Assembly: GCF_000151665.1 (NCBI RefSeq)
Contig: NW_013171867.1
Span: 250,946 to 314,945 of the forward strand
DNA length: 64,000 nt
Source of the DNA: Blastocystis hominis
Lineage: Eukaryota; Sar; Bigyra; Opalinata; Blastocystidae
Reading direction: 5' to 3'
Made by a program: the position numbers and the translations under genes. The notes under the pieces are model-generated. The model was not told where the DNA came from. It saw only the letters and a program-made list of their open reading frames with translations, and ran no database searches. Below are positions 8,536-18,709 of the stretch, one piece after another (position 1 is the first letter of the stretch; every line of letters begins with the position of its first letter).

Positions 8536-11500
8536 ATGGAAAAAGCGGAATCGACAGAGAGCAAATTTTCCTTTAAATTGTTCTTGAGAATCAGACCCCA
8601 GAAAGATGGGAATACGGATCTGATGGACTATCTCAATGTGAAAGATTCGAAACATCTCCGATTGGAGGTACCAGAGGATTCTGTCGTAGGAATTTCAAAT
8701 TGGGCGATAGTGTTCTAGACGTATAAAAATGGACGCATCGAAGCAGATTTTGAATATTCTGAGATCTTCGTACCATCTACGACCCAAGAACGTGTGTTCG
8801 ACGTCACAACGAAGAATCTTCTCGATGGGTTCCTGAAGGGACAGAGCTGCCTGATTATGGCGTATGGAGTGACAGGAAGTGGCAAAACGTATACAATCAT
8901 GGGTCCTGAAGGGTGGGTTGTGCACATGTGCTCTGTTGTGTAGGAACCAAGGCCTGATTCCCCGCGCCCTGCATTATATTATAAATGGAATGGGAACTTT
9001 TGATTTCAAATCTCGCTTTGACACGAATGAAGAGAAAGTGACCTTAGAGATGAGTTTCCTGGAAGACTATCAAAACTGCATCTACGATCTGCTCTCGCCG
9101 ACGATCCGCGTCGGTCAAAGCAAGCCGATGCTGAATGCTCGTTCTGATGCGAACGGGTTCCTTCACATAATTAACCTCACCGTATTGCTGTGCATTGTCT
9201 CCTATCCAGGAAAAACAAATCTCCTCGCTGAAAGAAGGCATGGACGTCATCGCGATGGGGACCAAAGAGAAGCACGTCGCGGAGACGAAAATGAACCTGG
9301 ACTCCTCGCGTTCGCACACCATGTGCACGTTCAACCTCATCCGCACCAACAAGCAGTTCATGCGCGAGATCATCGCGACGTGCCGCATCGTGGACCTCGC
9401 CGGCAGCGAGCGTCTGAACCGCACGAACGCGTCGGGCGAGCGAAGCCAGGAGGCCGGGCACATCAACACCGACTTGATGTATCTGATGCAGTGCCTGCGC
9501 TCGCTGGTGGATTCGCAAAGCAAGCCGAACCAGCGCGTGATTTTCCGGAACTGCCGACTCACGCATCTGCTCTCCGTAGGCGAAGAAGGCCGCGGTGAGG
9601 CGTAGACGTCGCTGGTGGGGTCGATGGCGGGCCCGGTGCATCTGATCGTGAACATCAGCAACGAGAAGGGCGACTTCGACGAGACCTTCAGCGCGCTGGA
9701 GCAGATCACCATCGCGAAATCGATCAAGATCGTGCAGTCCAAGTGCTTTTCTTTCTCTCTCTTCTCTGATTCAAAGAGTCGATAACAAGCCCATGCCCGT
9801 CCAGCGCACCGCGGGAGGGCGGCGACTCAACCCTTTCGGCGTATCGCTCGCAGAACGGAGTGATCGGTAGGACGACTCCGCGCTGCTCTCGGCGCGAGTG
9901 CTGAACGGAGCCGACGTGGAGCGGCTGAAGCGACTGCTGCGCGAGAAGGACGCGGAGGCGAGGCAGCTGCGGGAGCATTTCGATCGGGAGCTGCAGACGG
10001 CGATCGATCTGAAGGAGATCGAGGTGCGTCGGCAGATCGTGGAGGAGATCCAGAAGCGGAAGGAGAACGGGGAGAGCGATGAGAGCCAGGTGAGCGTGAT
10101 GATCGAGGGCATGAAGAAGACGTACGAGATGATGGTGGCCACCATCGAGTCCAATTTGAAGACGGTGATCCGAGAGAAGGACGCCAAGATCGAGGAGCTG
10201 AATCGGATGATCACCGATCTCAACGACGACGTGCTGCGCCTTCAGAGCATGTACGACCTCGTGACCAGTCCCTCCGCATCCCAGGCCTCACTCCCAGACA
10301 CCACCGACTTGAATCCCGAGCACGCCGACCACATCGTCGAGTCGCTCAACGGCTACATCGACCAGATCGGTTTCCCCGTTTCCACGCTCTCACCTCCAGA
10401 CATGATGCGTGGCGCCATGGCCAACCTCAACGACCAGATCAACACGCTCCAAGAAGACCTCAAGGCCTCCACCGACGCGGAGACGCGTCTCACCGCCGAG
10501 AACGCCTCGCTGCGCGCGCAGCTCGCCGACCTCGCCGCCTTCCAGGCCCAGGCCAAGCAGAAGCAGGCCTCGCTCGAGCGCGAGCTGCGCGAGTACCAGG
10601 CGCGCGCCGAGCTCGCCATCCAGCAGGCCGCCGAGCAGCGCGCGCGCGAGCTCTCCGCCGACGACACGCTCCACCTCCGCGCCTCCGTCACCTCCATCAA
10701 GAAGCTGTCTCCGCCCTCCCAGTCGCCGCGCACCTCGCCTCCTCCGCTCCCTGCCGCTTCGGTCCGCGCCTCGCCTCCGCCTCTGCCTGGCTCTCCTCCT
10801 TCGCAGAGCGGCACGCTGCGCAGCGGGCTCGGTCTCACCTCCACGCTCCGCTCCGCGCCCTCCTTCCCTTCGCTCCGCGCCTCGCCGCCGCCCGCCGCCT
10901 CGCCTCCCGCGCCCCCCGCGGGGATCGCGCCCATCCGTCCCGTCCTCCTGCCCTCCGCCTCCCAGTCCTCGCTCCGCTCCGCCTCCCCGGCCGCCTCGCC
11001 GCGCATCTCCCCGCGGGGATCCCCCGTCGCCGCCCTCCCCGCCCGCACCGCCGCCTCCCCGCGGTTGGACGCCATCCCGCGGTTAAATCTGGCCGGCAGC
11101 GCGGCCGTGGCCCCGGTGACGCGTCTGCATCCCCCCGCCTCGCCGCGCGCCGCGCGCTCCCCCACGCCCCCCGCGGTTCCAGCGGTGCCGGCGGTGGCGT
11201 CGCTGATGGGGTCCCGCGTGCAGACCGCCGGGTCGCCCGTGCGGAAACCCGTCCAGCCGCTGAATCTCCCCGACCCCGTGCAGAGTGGGCCCAATGTCCC
11301 CAATTTGGGAGGTTTGGGGACAAATGTGCAGAATGGTCCCAATGGTCCCAGTGGTCCCAATGGTCCTGGTGGACCCAATGGACCCGGTGGGCCGGGCGCT
11401 GTGAATCCGCCGTAGGGTTGAGGAGGGAGAGTGAGGTGCAGACGGCTGGGCCGATTCGCAGGGAAGAACATGACGATCGAGATCGGGTCGCCGACGACGC

Positions 11501-11565
11501 AGAAGTCCGGGCACTTCGCTAGCTTTGGGAATAGTGAGGCGGCGCACGGGGCGGGCCGGCCGTGA
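8536..11565 (+). CDS. Kinesin motor protein with coiled coil and Ser/Pro-rich tail
   Basis: Microtubule motor. Exons: 8536-8685, 8719-8912, 8944-9181, 9210-9575, 9606-9742, 9777-9840, 9871-11411, 11442-11565 (introns 28-34 nt); 937 aa. Motor motifs: P-loop AYGVTGSGKTYT, switch I NLDSSRSH, switch II VDLAGSERL. The YGVTGSGKT form recalls kinesin-6, but I do not assign a family firmly. A coiled coil follows (VLNGADVERLKRLLREKD onward), then about 250 residues of Ser/Pro/Ala-rich sequence with many SPPPLP-like SH3 or formin-type motifs, then Gly-Pro-Asn repeats. A frame stop exists at 11415, but a 30-nt intron there (11412-11441) extends the frame to TGA 11563-11565, close to the 3' motif at 11610. 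Confidence 0.88.
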
Positions 11566-11588
11566 TCGAGTGTGTGTGAACAATCAAG

Positions 11589-13342
11589 TCAATCTTGCTT
11601 TGGTTTTTGTGTTTGTTGGAAGCTCTCGAGAAACACGAGCAGGTTCCCCAGCGCGCAGCTCAGCGAAATCGCCATCAAGGGGAGGAACGGGTAGTTTCTG
11701 CTCGCTCAACGCTCTCCGCTGTGCCTACTTGAACCAGATCGGACACACGCACGTCGCGAACCCCACCGCGCCCAGAATCCCAGCGATCACCGCAACGTCG
11801 ATCCGCCCGAACGCAGCGCTCCACGCGGCTCCGAACTGCGCGCGCAGCAGGCTCCAGCTGATCCACAGATAGCTCGCGGTGAGCAGAAACTCCGTGATTT
11901 CGTCGCGGAGCGTGAAGAGCAGCGGGAACAAGCCCACGGTGCCCGATAGACTCGCCAGCCAGAAGATCTTGGCGTCCTCCGCAGAGCGAGGAAGCAGCAG
12001 GCCGAGCAGAACGAGCACGGGAAGAATGGCCTTCTCGTGCACGTGCCAGCCGAACAAGAAATAGCTCAGCGTGGATAGAACGGAGCCTAGAGCGCATTAA
12101 AAAAAGCCTCTCGCTCTTCCTACATCGAATCAACATCTCGCCGCTCGGTCGCTTCCACAGAGTCCACAAGATCGGCTACGTTTTACTCTCTTTCTTTGCG
12201 TTGCGTCCTACTGCGTAGACCGCCGCGATCAGCACCATCGTCTGCATCGACGAGATTTCAGGGAGCACCGCGAAGTGCACCAACCCCACTTTCCCATCCG
12301 CCGAATTCCCCTCCATTACTGGAATTCCACAAAGCCAGCCCAGTGCACACGCTTTTCGAATCACAAAGCCGGCAACACGATCGATCCCCGCGTACAACGC
12401 CCAGAAATTGGGCGCCCAATAAGCGTGCAGCAAGCCTCGCTGGAAAGGGAAAAGACGCGAAAGAACTTGTAAGAAATCGGCGATTGGGTCGTTTCGGATA
12501 ATGGGATAAAAAGAAACGAAGAAGGCTGGAATGAGTCAGTCAACAAGCTGAGAATACTCAGAAGAACGATGGCGGCAAGAAGGAGGAAGCGAAGAGAGAA
12601 ACGTTGGAGGGAAAGCTTCCCGCCAATGCAGTAGGTTTTCAACAAAAAAACGAAGAAGATGGGCGCTTGGAAGCAGAATAAGTGTTTTGAATTCATGGTG
12701 AAGGAGAAACAAAGCGCGGCGAGCAGCGGATGGTTCTGAAAGAAATCGAAAAGAAGTGGAGAAATACAAAGAAGAGAAGAACGATGGAAAGAAGGTAAAG
12801 GCCGATTAAATAGCCGTTGTATTGGAAGTGGATGTGGTCTACGATGAGGAAGCCGGGAGCAAACACGCAGAGGGAAAAGAAAAGAAGCGAAGACCGGAAG
12901 GAAGTGACGCGGGGGAAGAAAAAGTAGTAGATGAGTGTGCCGATCAACACGAAATCGGTCGCTTCCACGGATAATCGTTGGAATAGAACTGTTTTCGCAC
13001 TTGCATAGTTGAGATTCTCCACCTTTTCTTAATGAACGCGAAAATACGAATACTTTTAACATTTCAGGGTCAAACCATTCGGCCACTTGAGAAAGCAAAT
13101 ACTCGAACCATGCAAAAAAGGGAGGATAGTCCAATGTCCATTCTGACGTGTTCTACCAATCAATTTGAGTCGCGCACTCTCACTTCATAATACCATTTCG
13201 AGATTGGAAGGGAATGCGTGATGGCTAACCAATTTCGATGAACTTCAAAGTCCGTGCTGTGATACGATGGAATCATGATGAATTTGATTGCAGTGACCAC
13301 AGCAATCACACGGAGAACACGAAGCCACTCCTTCAGCTGCAT
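11589..13342 (-). CDS. ALG8: ALG8 dolichyl-P-Glc alpha-1,3-glucosyltransferase
   Basis: ER membrane enzyme adding the second glucose to the lipid-linked N-glycan precursor. Exons (5' to 3'): 13342-13184, 13152-13054, 13022-12768, 12735-12558, 12525-12212, 12175-12124, 12086-11729, 11697-11589; introns 31, 31, 32, 32, 36, 37, 31 nt; 507 aa. Family signatures: [82 protein letters not shown] and the C-terminal [16 protein letters not shown]. Many hydrophobic membrane helices. The last two introns restore conserved blocks, which supports the model. The TGA lies 24 nt from the kinesin stop, so the two genes meet tail to tail. Confidence 0.93.
11610..11617 (+). terminator. TGTTTGTT 3'-end motif of the kinesin gene, inside ALG8 coding sequence
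   Basis: Exact plus-strand motif lying antisense within the last coding exon of the convergent ALG8 gene (there it encodes Gln-Gln-Thr). Confidence 0.7.
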
Positions 13343-13425
13343 TGTCCTAGTGGATCACTTTTCTTATTGCATAAACTACAAGTGTAAGGAATAAAAAGGT
13401 TTCTAACAAAAAGAAATTGAACTCC

Positions 13426-14250
13426 TCATTTCACATAATAGTACGTCAAAACGGCCATGACTGCAATTGTCACATTGTCGTAGTTGTGGATCGTTAACGT
13501 TTCAATCAGTCCACAAACTACCGACACAATCAGCGCGTTTTGAATGTAATTTTTGTCTGAAATGTACATTAAATTCTCTCTACGCGTAACACACCCAATC
13601 AGAATGTCTACTCGGTGAAATACCAGCACACGCCGATGATGCCGGCAGCGCTGAAGATGATATAACTAATCAAACCCATCCACGATTTAGAGCTGTTCCA
13701 CCAAAGCTTCTTGGTGTTTGCAGAGATGCTACCCAAGAGAGCAGCGAATCCATCACCAAATGACAGAGTCATGATGACAAAAATCGCTTCGACTCGTTTC
13801 CAATAGCAATACGCCATAAGCGTCATGATCAAGCCATATTGCACAGGACCGATTTTAAGCTCTGCTTTGTTTCCAGAACGACTCATTGACTTGACGATCA
13901 CATTACTCGAGATAACTCCGCTTCCTACCAGCCAAAAAACGGCGGTGTACGCAAACGGAACTAAAAATGATTGAATTTGTTTTTATTTACATACTCGACA
14001 TTGCATAGTACATGGATTTCTCTGTATTCGCAAAGAGCGGCCAACAGAGAATAAACACGGGAGCCATACCTAAGAATTAGCTTTTTAGAATTGATGCATT
14101 ACAAATATGTAGCAACTTCCTAGAAGCTGCCGAAGAACAGAGATTGAAAAAACGGGAAGCCATGATCGTAAGGGCTACGGCTCCTGTTGTTCCCAGAGTG
14201 TACAGAAACGCGGAGTTATCGTCTAGAGGAAAGGAACCAAAGAGAGGCAT
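13426..14250 (-). CDS. Phytol/polyprenol kinase family membrane protein (VTE5/dolichol-kinase-like)
   Basis: Probable CTP-dependent isoprenoid alcohol kinase in a membrane. Exons: 14250-14103, 14069-13995, 13960-13612, 13579-13426 (introns 33, 34, 32 nt); 241 aa. Marks: RKLLHICMAPVFILCWPLF near residue 45, LKIGPVQYGLIMTL, the FGDGFAALLG nucleotide/Mg motif, KSWMGLISYIIFS, and five to seven hydrophobic helices. The first ATG in frame (14250) lies only 12 nt after the 3' motif of the upstream GT49 gene. Substrate could be phytol, farnesol, geranylgeraniol or dolichol; in an anaerobe without plastids farnesol- or dolichol-type salvage seems likelier. The downstream 3' signal is weak (TTTTTGTT). 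Confidence 0.8.
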
Positions 14251-14261
14251 AATTTGAGTCA

Positions 14262-14269
14262 AACAAACA
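14262..14269 (-). terminator. TGTTTGTT 3'-end motif of the first GT49 gene
   Basis: Exact minus-strand motif 18 nt after the GT49 stop and 11 nt before the next gene's ATG. Confidence 0.75.
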
Positions 14270-14287
14270 CCAGATTCTATGATACAG

Positions 14288-15727
14288 CTATTCCGATTCG
14301 ATTAAACTCCACAACAAAGACTGTTCTGTTCCCGGACACAAGGGAAGCATGTCGCGCAGCGCAATGCCTCTCTGTCGCAACTCCTCGATGAATTTCTTGG
14401 TCCCAACCATCCAAAACTCCCTACCTTCATGTGCAAATCCATCTCCGTGAGCTTCCCTTTGTTCCGCATCGAGTGCAGATAGCCATCGTAGGAAGAACTC
14501 GGATGAGGGACATGGACAGCGAACGAGTGATACAGCACGCGGAACTTGTAGCCAAGCAGACGCAGCCGGAAGATCCAGATTAGCTTGTTTTGGCCGTAGT
14601 CCACGTACTGCTCATCGAATTCAGGTAGTGTTAAGAGAGATGTCTGGCAATGGAGTTGGGGATATGCAATGAGGCGTCCTTTTTCACGACGACGTAGGGC
14701 TCATAGCCCTCGTTCTTGAAACATTCGAGATCGAACACGTATTCGGAGGAATTGGTGCATTCTTTCCACTTCTCGTAATCTGTGGAGGACTAGATAAAAT
14801 AAATAGTGGAATGCAACGTGAGTGAGTTGCTGTGCTTTAAAAATCGTGCAGGGACCGTATTTCAAACATGATAACAATTCGGCTTTGTGGTGAGGAACCA
14901 TAAAAAGGTGTCTATAATCTTCAAGGATTCTGTGTTGTTTTTTACTTGAACCAGCATGTTTCAAGATCGGTGCAAACAGCATCTTTTCCCCGATTAATCC
15001 CTTTTGTGTTGTCAACGATTCGCAATTGCTTGCTGTTGTAGGAAACTTCAAATGCGGGCACTACGATCGCTTGTTTCTGTTCCGAAAGAATGGATGGCGG
15101 GAGTTTGAGAAGAGTCGAATAAAGATCCGCTGAGTGGTGAGGATGCAAAAGAAAGTACAGGCAGGCCAGACATCGATGTCTGTCATGAAAAAATGGGAAG
15201 TGAATGTGTTGTTGATTGCCAAGTTGCGAAGACGGTTTATTGGATAGTGATTCGAGTTATCTTTTAGGTATGATAAGTGAACGCGATTTGGGAGGGTTTG
15301 CTGTTTCACAAACTCGCGTAGGGCAGCTCCAGAAGAATCATCGACTCGAATGGCAATGCTGATTTCTCTGCAAATAATAATGGACATAAAGCATAGTCAC
15401 CCATCCCAGCGAGTCACTATTTCTTGGATAAAGAGTACAAATCGATCCACACTAATTCACAACACAATATGAAATATACGAGCACTGCGAAACGAGAGTC
15501 ACGTCATACAAAGGGCTGCCGAATTGCGAGGAGCTCTTTTGTTAAAAAATATACTTTGAGATATACTTACTTTTCCACTTCGGAGCATCATTCCATCGCG
15601 GATATCGATTTGCTTTCTAGAATGGGAAACATCACGCAAATCACTACGAAAATAAGAACACAGTGACGACAATCCATCCGAGAACAATACTCCATAGACA
15701 AAACACGACTCCCTTTTTTACAGCCAT
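14288..15727 (-). CDS. GT49 glycosyltransferase (LARGE/B4GAT1-like)
   Basis: Golgi-type type II membrane glycosyltransferase. Exons: 15727-15648, 15616-15571, 15535-15480, 15451-15401, 15367-15159, 15129-14946, 14911-14818, 14789-14676, 14643-14425, 14395-14288; 386 aa. N-terminal anchor (VVFCLWSIVLGWIVVTVFLF), then DVTLVSQCS, the donor-site region YPINRLRNLAINNTFTSHFFMTDIDVWPAS with the DxD (DID), PHHKAELL, DYEKWKECT, YEPYVVVKKD, and FDEQYVDYGQNKLIWIFRLRL then VHVPHP. One intron (14675-14644) must be GC-AG to keep the VVVKKD block. A second GT49 lies at 57.4 kb. Acceptor unknown. Stop TAG 14290-14288; TGTTTGTT at 14269-14262. Confidence 0.87.
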
Positions 15728-15985
15728 TTTTGTACAAAAATGGCGAATCCAAAAGATGCCACTATTTTTCCTCATCTTGACCAAACAATCAATTTGAAGA
15801 AAATACAAAACTAGAAAGACTTTTGCAGTACGATACGAGTCAGAAGCTTAGTACTTAATGAGAAAACGTTTGGTGATTTTACATACTCACAGAAAGTGAA
15901 TATTTTTACGATTTTTTAAACAAAAACAATACATAGGTCACATCGATACTATTTTTTCACATTCTTTTTCAAGTTTTGTTTCGCT

Positions 15986-17128
15986 ATGGAGAACAGCATT
16001 CTTTTGCTACTCTCCTCGATTCTCACATTCTTTTTTGCACATATTTTGTATGAAATCGTTCAAAGAAAAGCAATCCTTGCTATCGTACTCTTTTCGTTTT
16101 CTCTCGATACTAGATTCAAGACGAAAAGAAAAAACGTAAAACTGCAGAAAAATTACGATGGACAGAGCGAGTTGGTCGAACTCGTGCAGAAAAGGTTTAT
16201 TTGGACTTTTGTATTGATAAGCAGGATCTCCGAAAGGTAATTGAGGAAAAACGAAAAGAGGTGGAGGGAGATGGCTACCAGTTCAAGCCCATCGCCTATG
16301 CTCGTTCGTGCTATGTTCATTGCCAAGGTGTGCCAAGACAGCCCGGCCTCGTCCCTTTAGCTCGTTCAAGAATTGAAATCGAGGAGTGGGTTCCTCCCCC
16401 CACGTTTGATGATCTGAGTTCCTACAGTCACATTTGGGTCATTTTTGTGTTCCACATGAACACAAACATTTCCACCTTACAGAAATCCCAGCAAGAAAAA
16501 GGAGTTACCTTCCCCGTATTTTCTCGAGACGTGTTTGTTCTCTAGGCAAAAGTGCGTCCTCCCCGTTTGCTCGGCAAAAGCACGGGACTCTTCGCTACAC
16601 GCACTCCGCATCGCCCATGTCCCATCGGCTTAAGCGTTGTAAAACTCGAAGAAGTCCACGCTTGGGGCAAGAAGCGATATTTAGTCGTGTCGAGTGAGAA
16701 GAGACGAGCGAGAAAGTGATTGAATAGACACGGATATCGTGGATGGATCGCCGATTCTCGATATAAAGCCCTATCTTCCCTCGTTTGATCGAATTGAGAA
16801 CGCGATTACTCCGCAGTGGGTGATGGAAAAAGGAAGTCTGCGTGATGTTCGATTCTCCGAGGAAGCGCTGAGCGAACTGAACGCTCTCGAGGGCAAATTC
16901 CACTTTTATAAAACTGCAGAGGAGATGCACGAAGTGCTGCTTCAAGTGCTGGGCGCAGATGTGAGCAAGCGATCCGACCGACGTGTGACGAAGTTCCAAT
17001 TCGATAGTTTATCGGTTTATTTCACAGCCCACGCAGATGTGATTTCTGTGCAGCACATCGTGCTCACTTCCGAAGATACAGAGCAGCTACAACAACAGTT
17101 CCAACTACAACTACAACAACAACAATAG
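15986..17128 (+). CDS. TRMO: TRMO: tRNA N6-threonylcarbamoyladenosine methyltransferase (TsaA-like)
   Basis: Methylates t6A at position 37 of tRNA. Exons: 15986-16084, 16114-16515, 16546-16693, 16728-17128 (introns 29, 30, 34 nt); 349 aa. An N-terminal hydrophobic helix (LLLLSSILTFFFAHILY) suggests a membrane anchor. Core motifs: FKPIAYARSCY, GVPRQPGLVPLARSRIEI, YSHIWVIFVFHMN, AKVRPPRLLGKSTGLFATRTPHRPCPIGLS, DGSPILDIKPYLPSFD. The C-terminus ends in Gln-rich repeats. Intron 2 contains TGTTTGTT. The TAG 17126-17128 is followed by TGTTTGTT at 17143. Convergent with ALG1. Confidence 0.92.
16532..16539 (+). promoter_or_regulatory. TGTTTGTT inside a 30-nt intron of TRMO
   Basis: Exact motif in intron 16516-16545, 6 nt before the acceptor. 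Confidence 0.5.
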
Positions 17129-17142
17129 CAACTACCCTTCTC

Positions 17143-17161
17143 TGTTTGTTCACAACAAACA
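17143..17161. terminator. Back-to-back 3'-end motifs of TRMO (+) and ALG1 (-)
   Basis: TGTTTGTT at 17143-17150, a 3-nt spacer, then AACAAACA at 17154-17161. One 19-nt inverted repeat serves the ends of two convergent genes. Confidence 0.8.
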
Positions 17162-17165
17162 AGGC

Positions 17166-18660
17166 AACACAAAATCACGGGCTTCGCACACTTCTTCCAG
17201 TTCTCCTCCCAGCAAACGCTCTGCGATTCCTCGACGCCTCGCCGCAGCTCCGTCAATCGCTCTTGGTTCCGAGGAAAGTCCTTCAGCAGCGCCTGCAGCT
17301 TTTCTTCCAGCTGCATTTCCGATTCGAACACCAGTCCATTCTGCTCATCCACCACAAGCTCCGCAATGCAGTTGAACCCTGCTGCGCAGACCGGCAATCC
17401 GCAGCCAAACATGTCCACCACTTTCATCGGGAGATCCAACCCGCTGCTCGACGTGTGCAGACACACACCGAGATCGGCCGCGCCCAGCAGCAACGGATAG
17501 TCCGAGTATTCCAGCCATCTATTGGCTAGTTCAATAACCTTAACACCATCTACATCGTTTTAATCCAAACGTGCTGCAGCTTCATCTCCTCCACGAGCTG
17601 CTCGTAATACTCCTTCAAAGGCCCCGTGCCGGTGATCACGCACACCACCTTCAAGCCCTCCGTCACCTCGTAACTTTGTTTCATGCAACAAACAAGCAGT
17701 ACGTCTGGTCCAGCGTCTGCAGCGCGTTCAGCAAGATGTGGAAGTCCTCATCTTCCGTCCAGCTTGTCGAACTCACCAGCAGCGCGGGACGATTGGCGCG
17801 AAGACAGACTTCGCCGTTTTTGTCCATCTCCGTGAAGAGGGTTTGCTGAGCTGTGCAGGGAAAGCCGAGTTGAGGGAGGATGCGCTGGAAGAGCGCGTGG
17901 CGATCGGCAAGCGAAGTGGGATGGAAGAAGGTGGGGGCTCGGTCGTAGAGAACGGAAGCTTCGATGTTCCACTCCGATCGAAGCCAGTTCTACAAAAGTG
18001 GGGAGCACAGAACGGTGAAACTTTCATTGCGCGGGTGACGCAGAGATTGCCGTCGCTGCGCTGCCCGAAGAAGTGCTCGATCCACTTAGAAATGCTGACG
18101 ACTAGGCTTCGATCGAGAGGAGTGAATCAATACGAGGATGGTTTGTTCCGAGAGAAAGTACAAGAATCGTGTAGCTTGGTTTACAATCGTAACAAATAAA
18201 AAATACCCAAAGTTGTGCCAGTCAATGAAAAACTTGGCTTTCTGCAACCGAGCGACCAGCCAGACAACAAACAATGTGGGGATGCTAGGTGGATTCTGAA
18301 CTAAGTAAAAATCGGGTTTCGGTGTTTTGAAGAGAAGGAGATAGAAGAGTTGGAAAATCTAGCGCGAAGGCGAACATCACGCATACTTGAAAGAGAACTT
18401 TGAAGGGGGCGTACAGAAGAAATAAGCTGCGCGGCAATTTGCTAAACAGATTACTGTCAATGAGGTATTTTGTGATCTTCTTATTGGACTCGACTTCCTC
18501 GCAGCATTTCTTCCCGTCATATGCAACAATATTTACCTATTCAAAAGAATGAACGAAAGTCACTCACATCGACTCCCTCCGAGGCAAGAGACATGCAGTG
18601 ATATTGCATTCTCGGACTTCTGCCGATATCCCCCAATACTACAACGGTTCCGGTGGTCAT
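17166..18660 (-). CDS. ALG1: ALG1 chitobiosyldiphosphodolichol beta-1,4-mannosyltransferase; stop made by polyadenylation
   Basis: Adds the first mannose to the N-glycan precursor on the cytosolic ER face. Exons: 18660-18568, 18536-18387, 18358-18207, 18174-18134, 18101-18022, 17989-17703, 17673-17554, 17518-17166; introns 31, 28, 32, 32, 32, 29, 35 nt; 425 aa. Signatures: VVVLGDIGRSPRMQYH, FFIDWHNFGY, SISKWIEHFFG, VVCVITGTGPLKEYY, DLGVCLHTSSSGLDLPMKVVDMFGCGLPV. The frame has no genomic stop where the family ends (WEENWKKCAKPVILC): T17166 is followed by 4 nt and the motif TGTTTGTT (17161-17154), so A-tailing would give UAA. Reading on would run 49 residues antisense to the TRMO Gln-repeat. 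Intron 6 holds another TGTTTGTT. Confidence 0.93.
17687..17694 (-). promoter_or_regulatory. TGTTTGTT inside a 29-nt intron of ALG1
   Basis: Exact minus-strand motif in intron 17702-17674. Cleavage 5 nt upstream would end the exon plus intron start in ACG TA, so A-tailing would give UAA and a protein cut before the last third. Confidence 0.5.
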
Positions 18661-18709
18661 GGAAAAATGAAATGCAAGTGAACGTTTGGAAACAAAACAG
18701 CATATTGCA

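Noticed and set aside
9576-9605. Frame stop in the kinesin motor as a sign of a pseudogene
   Set aside because: A 30-nt GT-AG intron removes it and joins THLLS to TSLVGSMAG in frame; the same holds at all other stops inside good families here.
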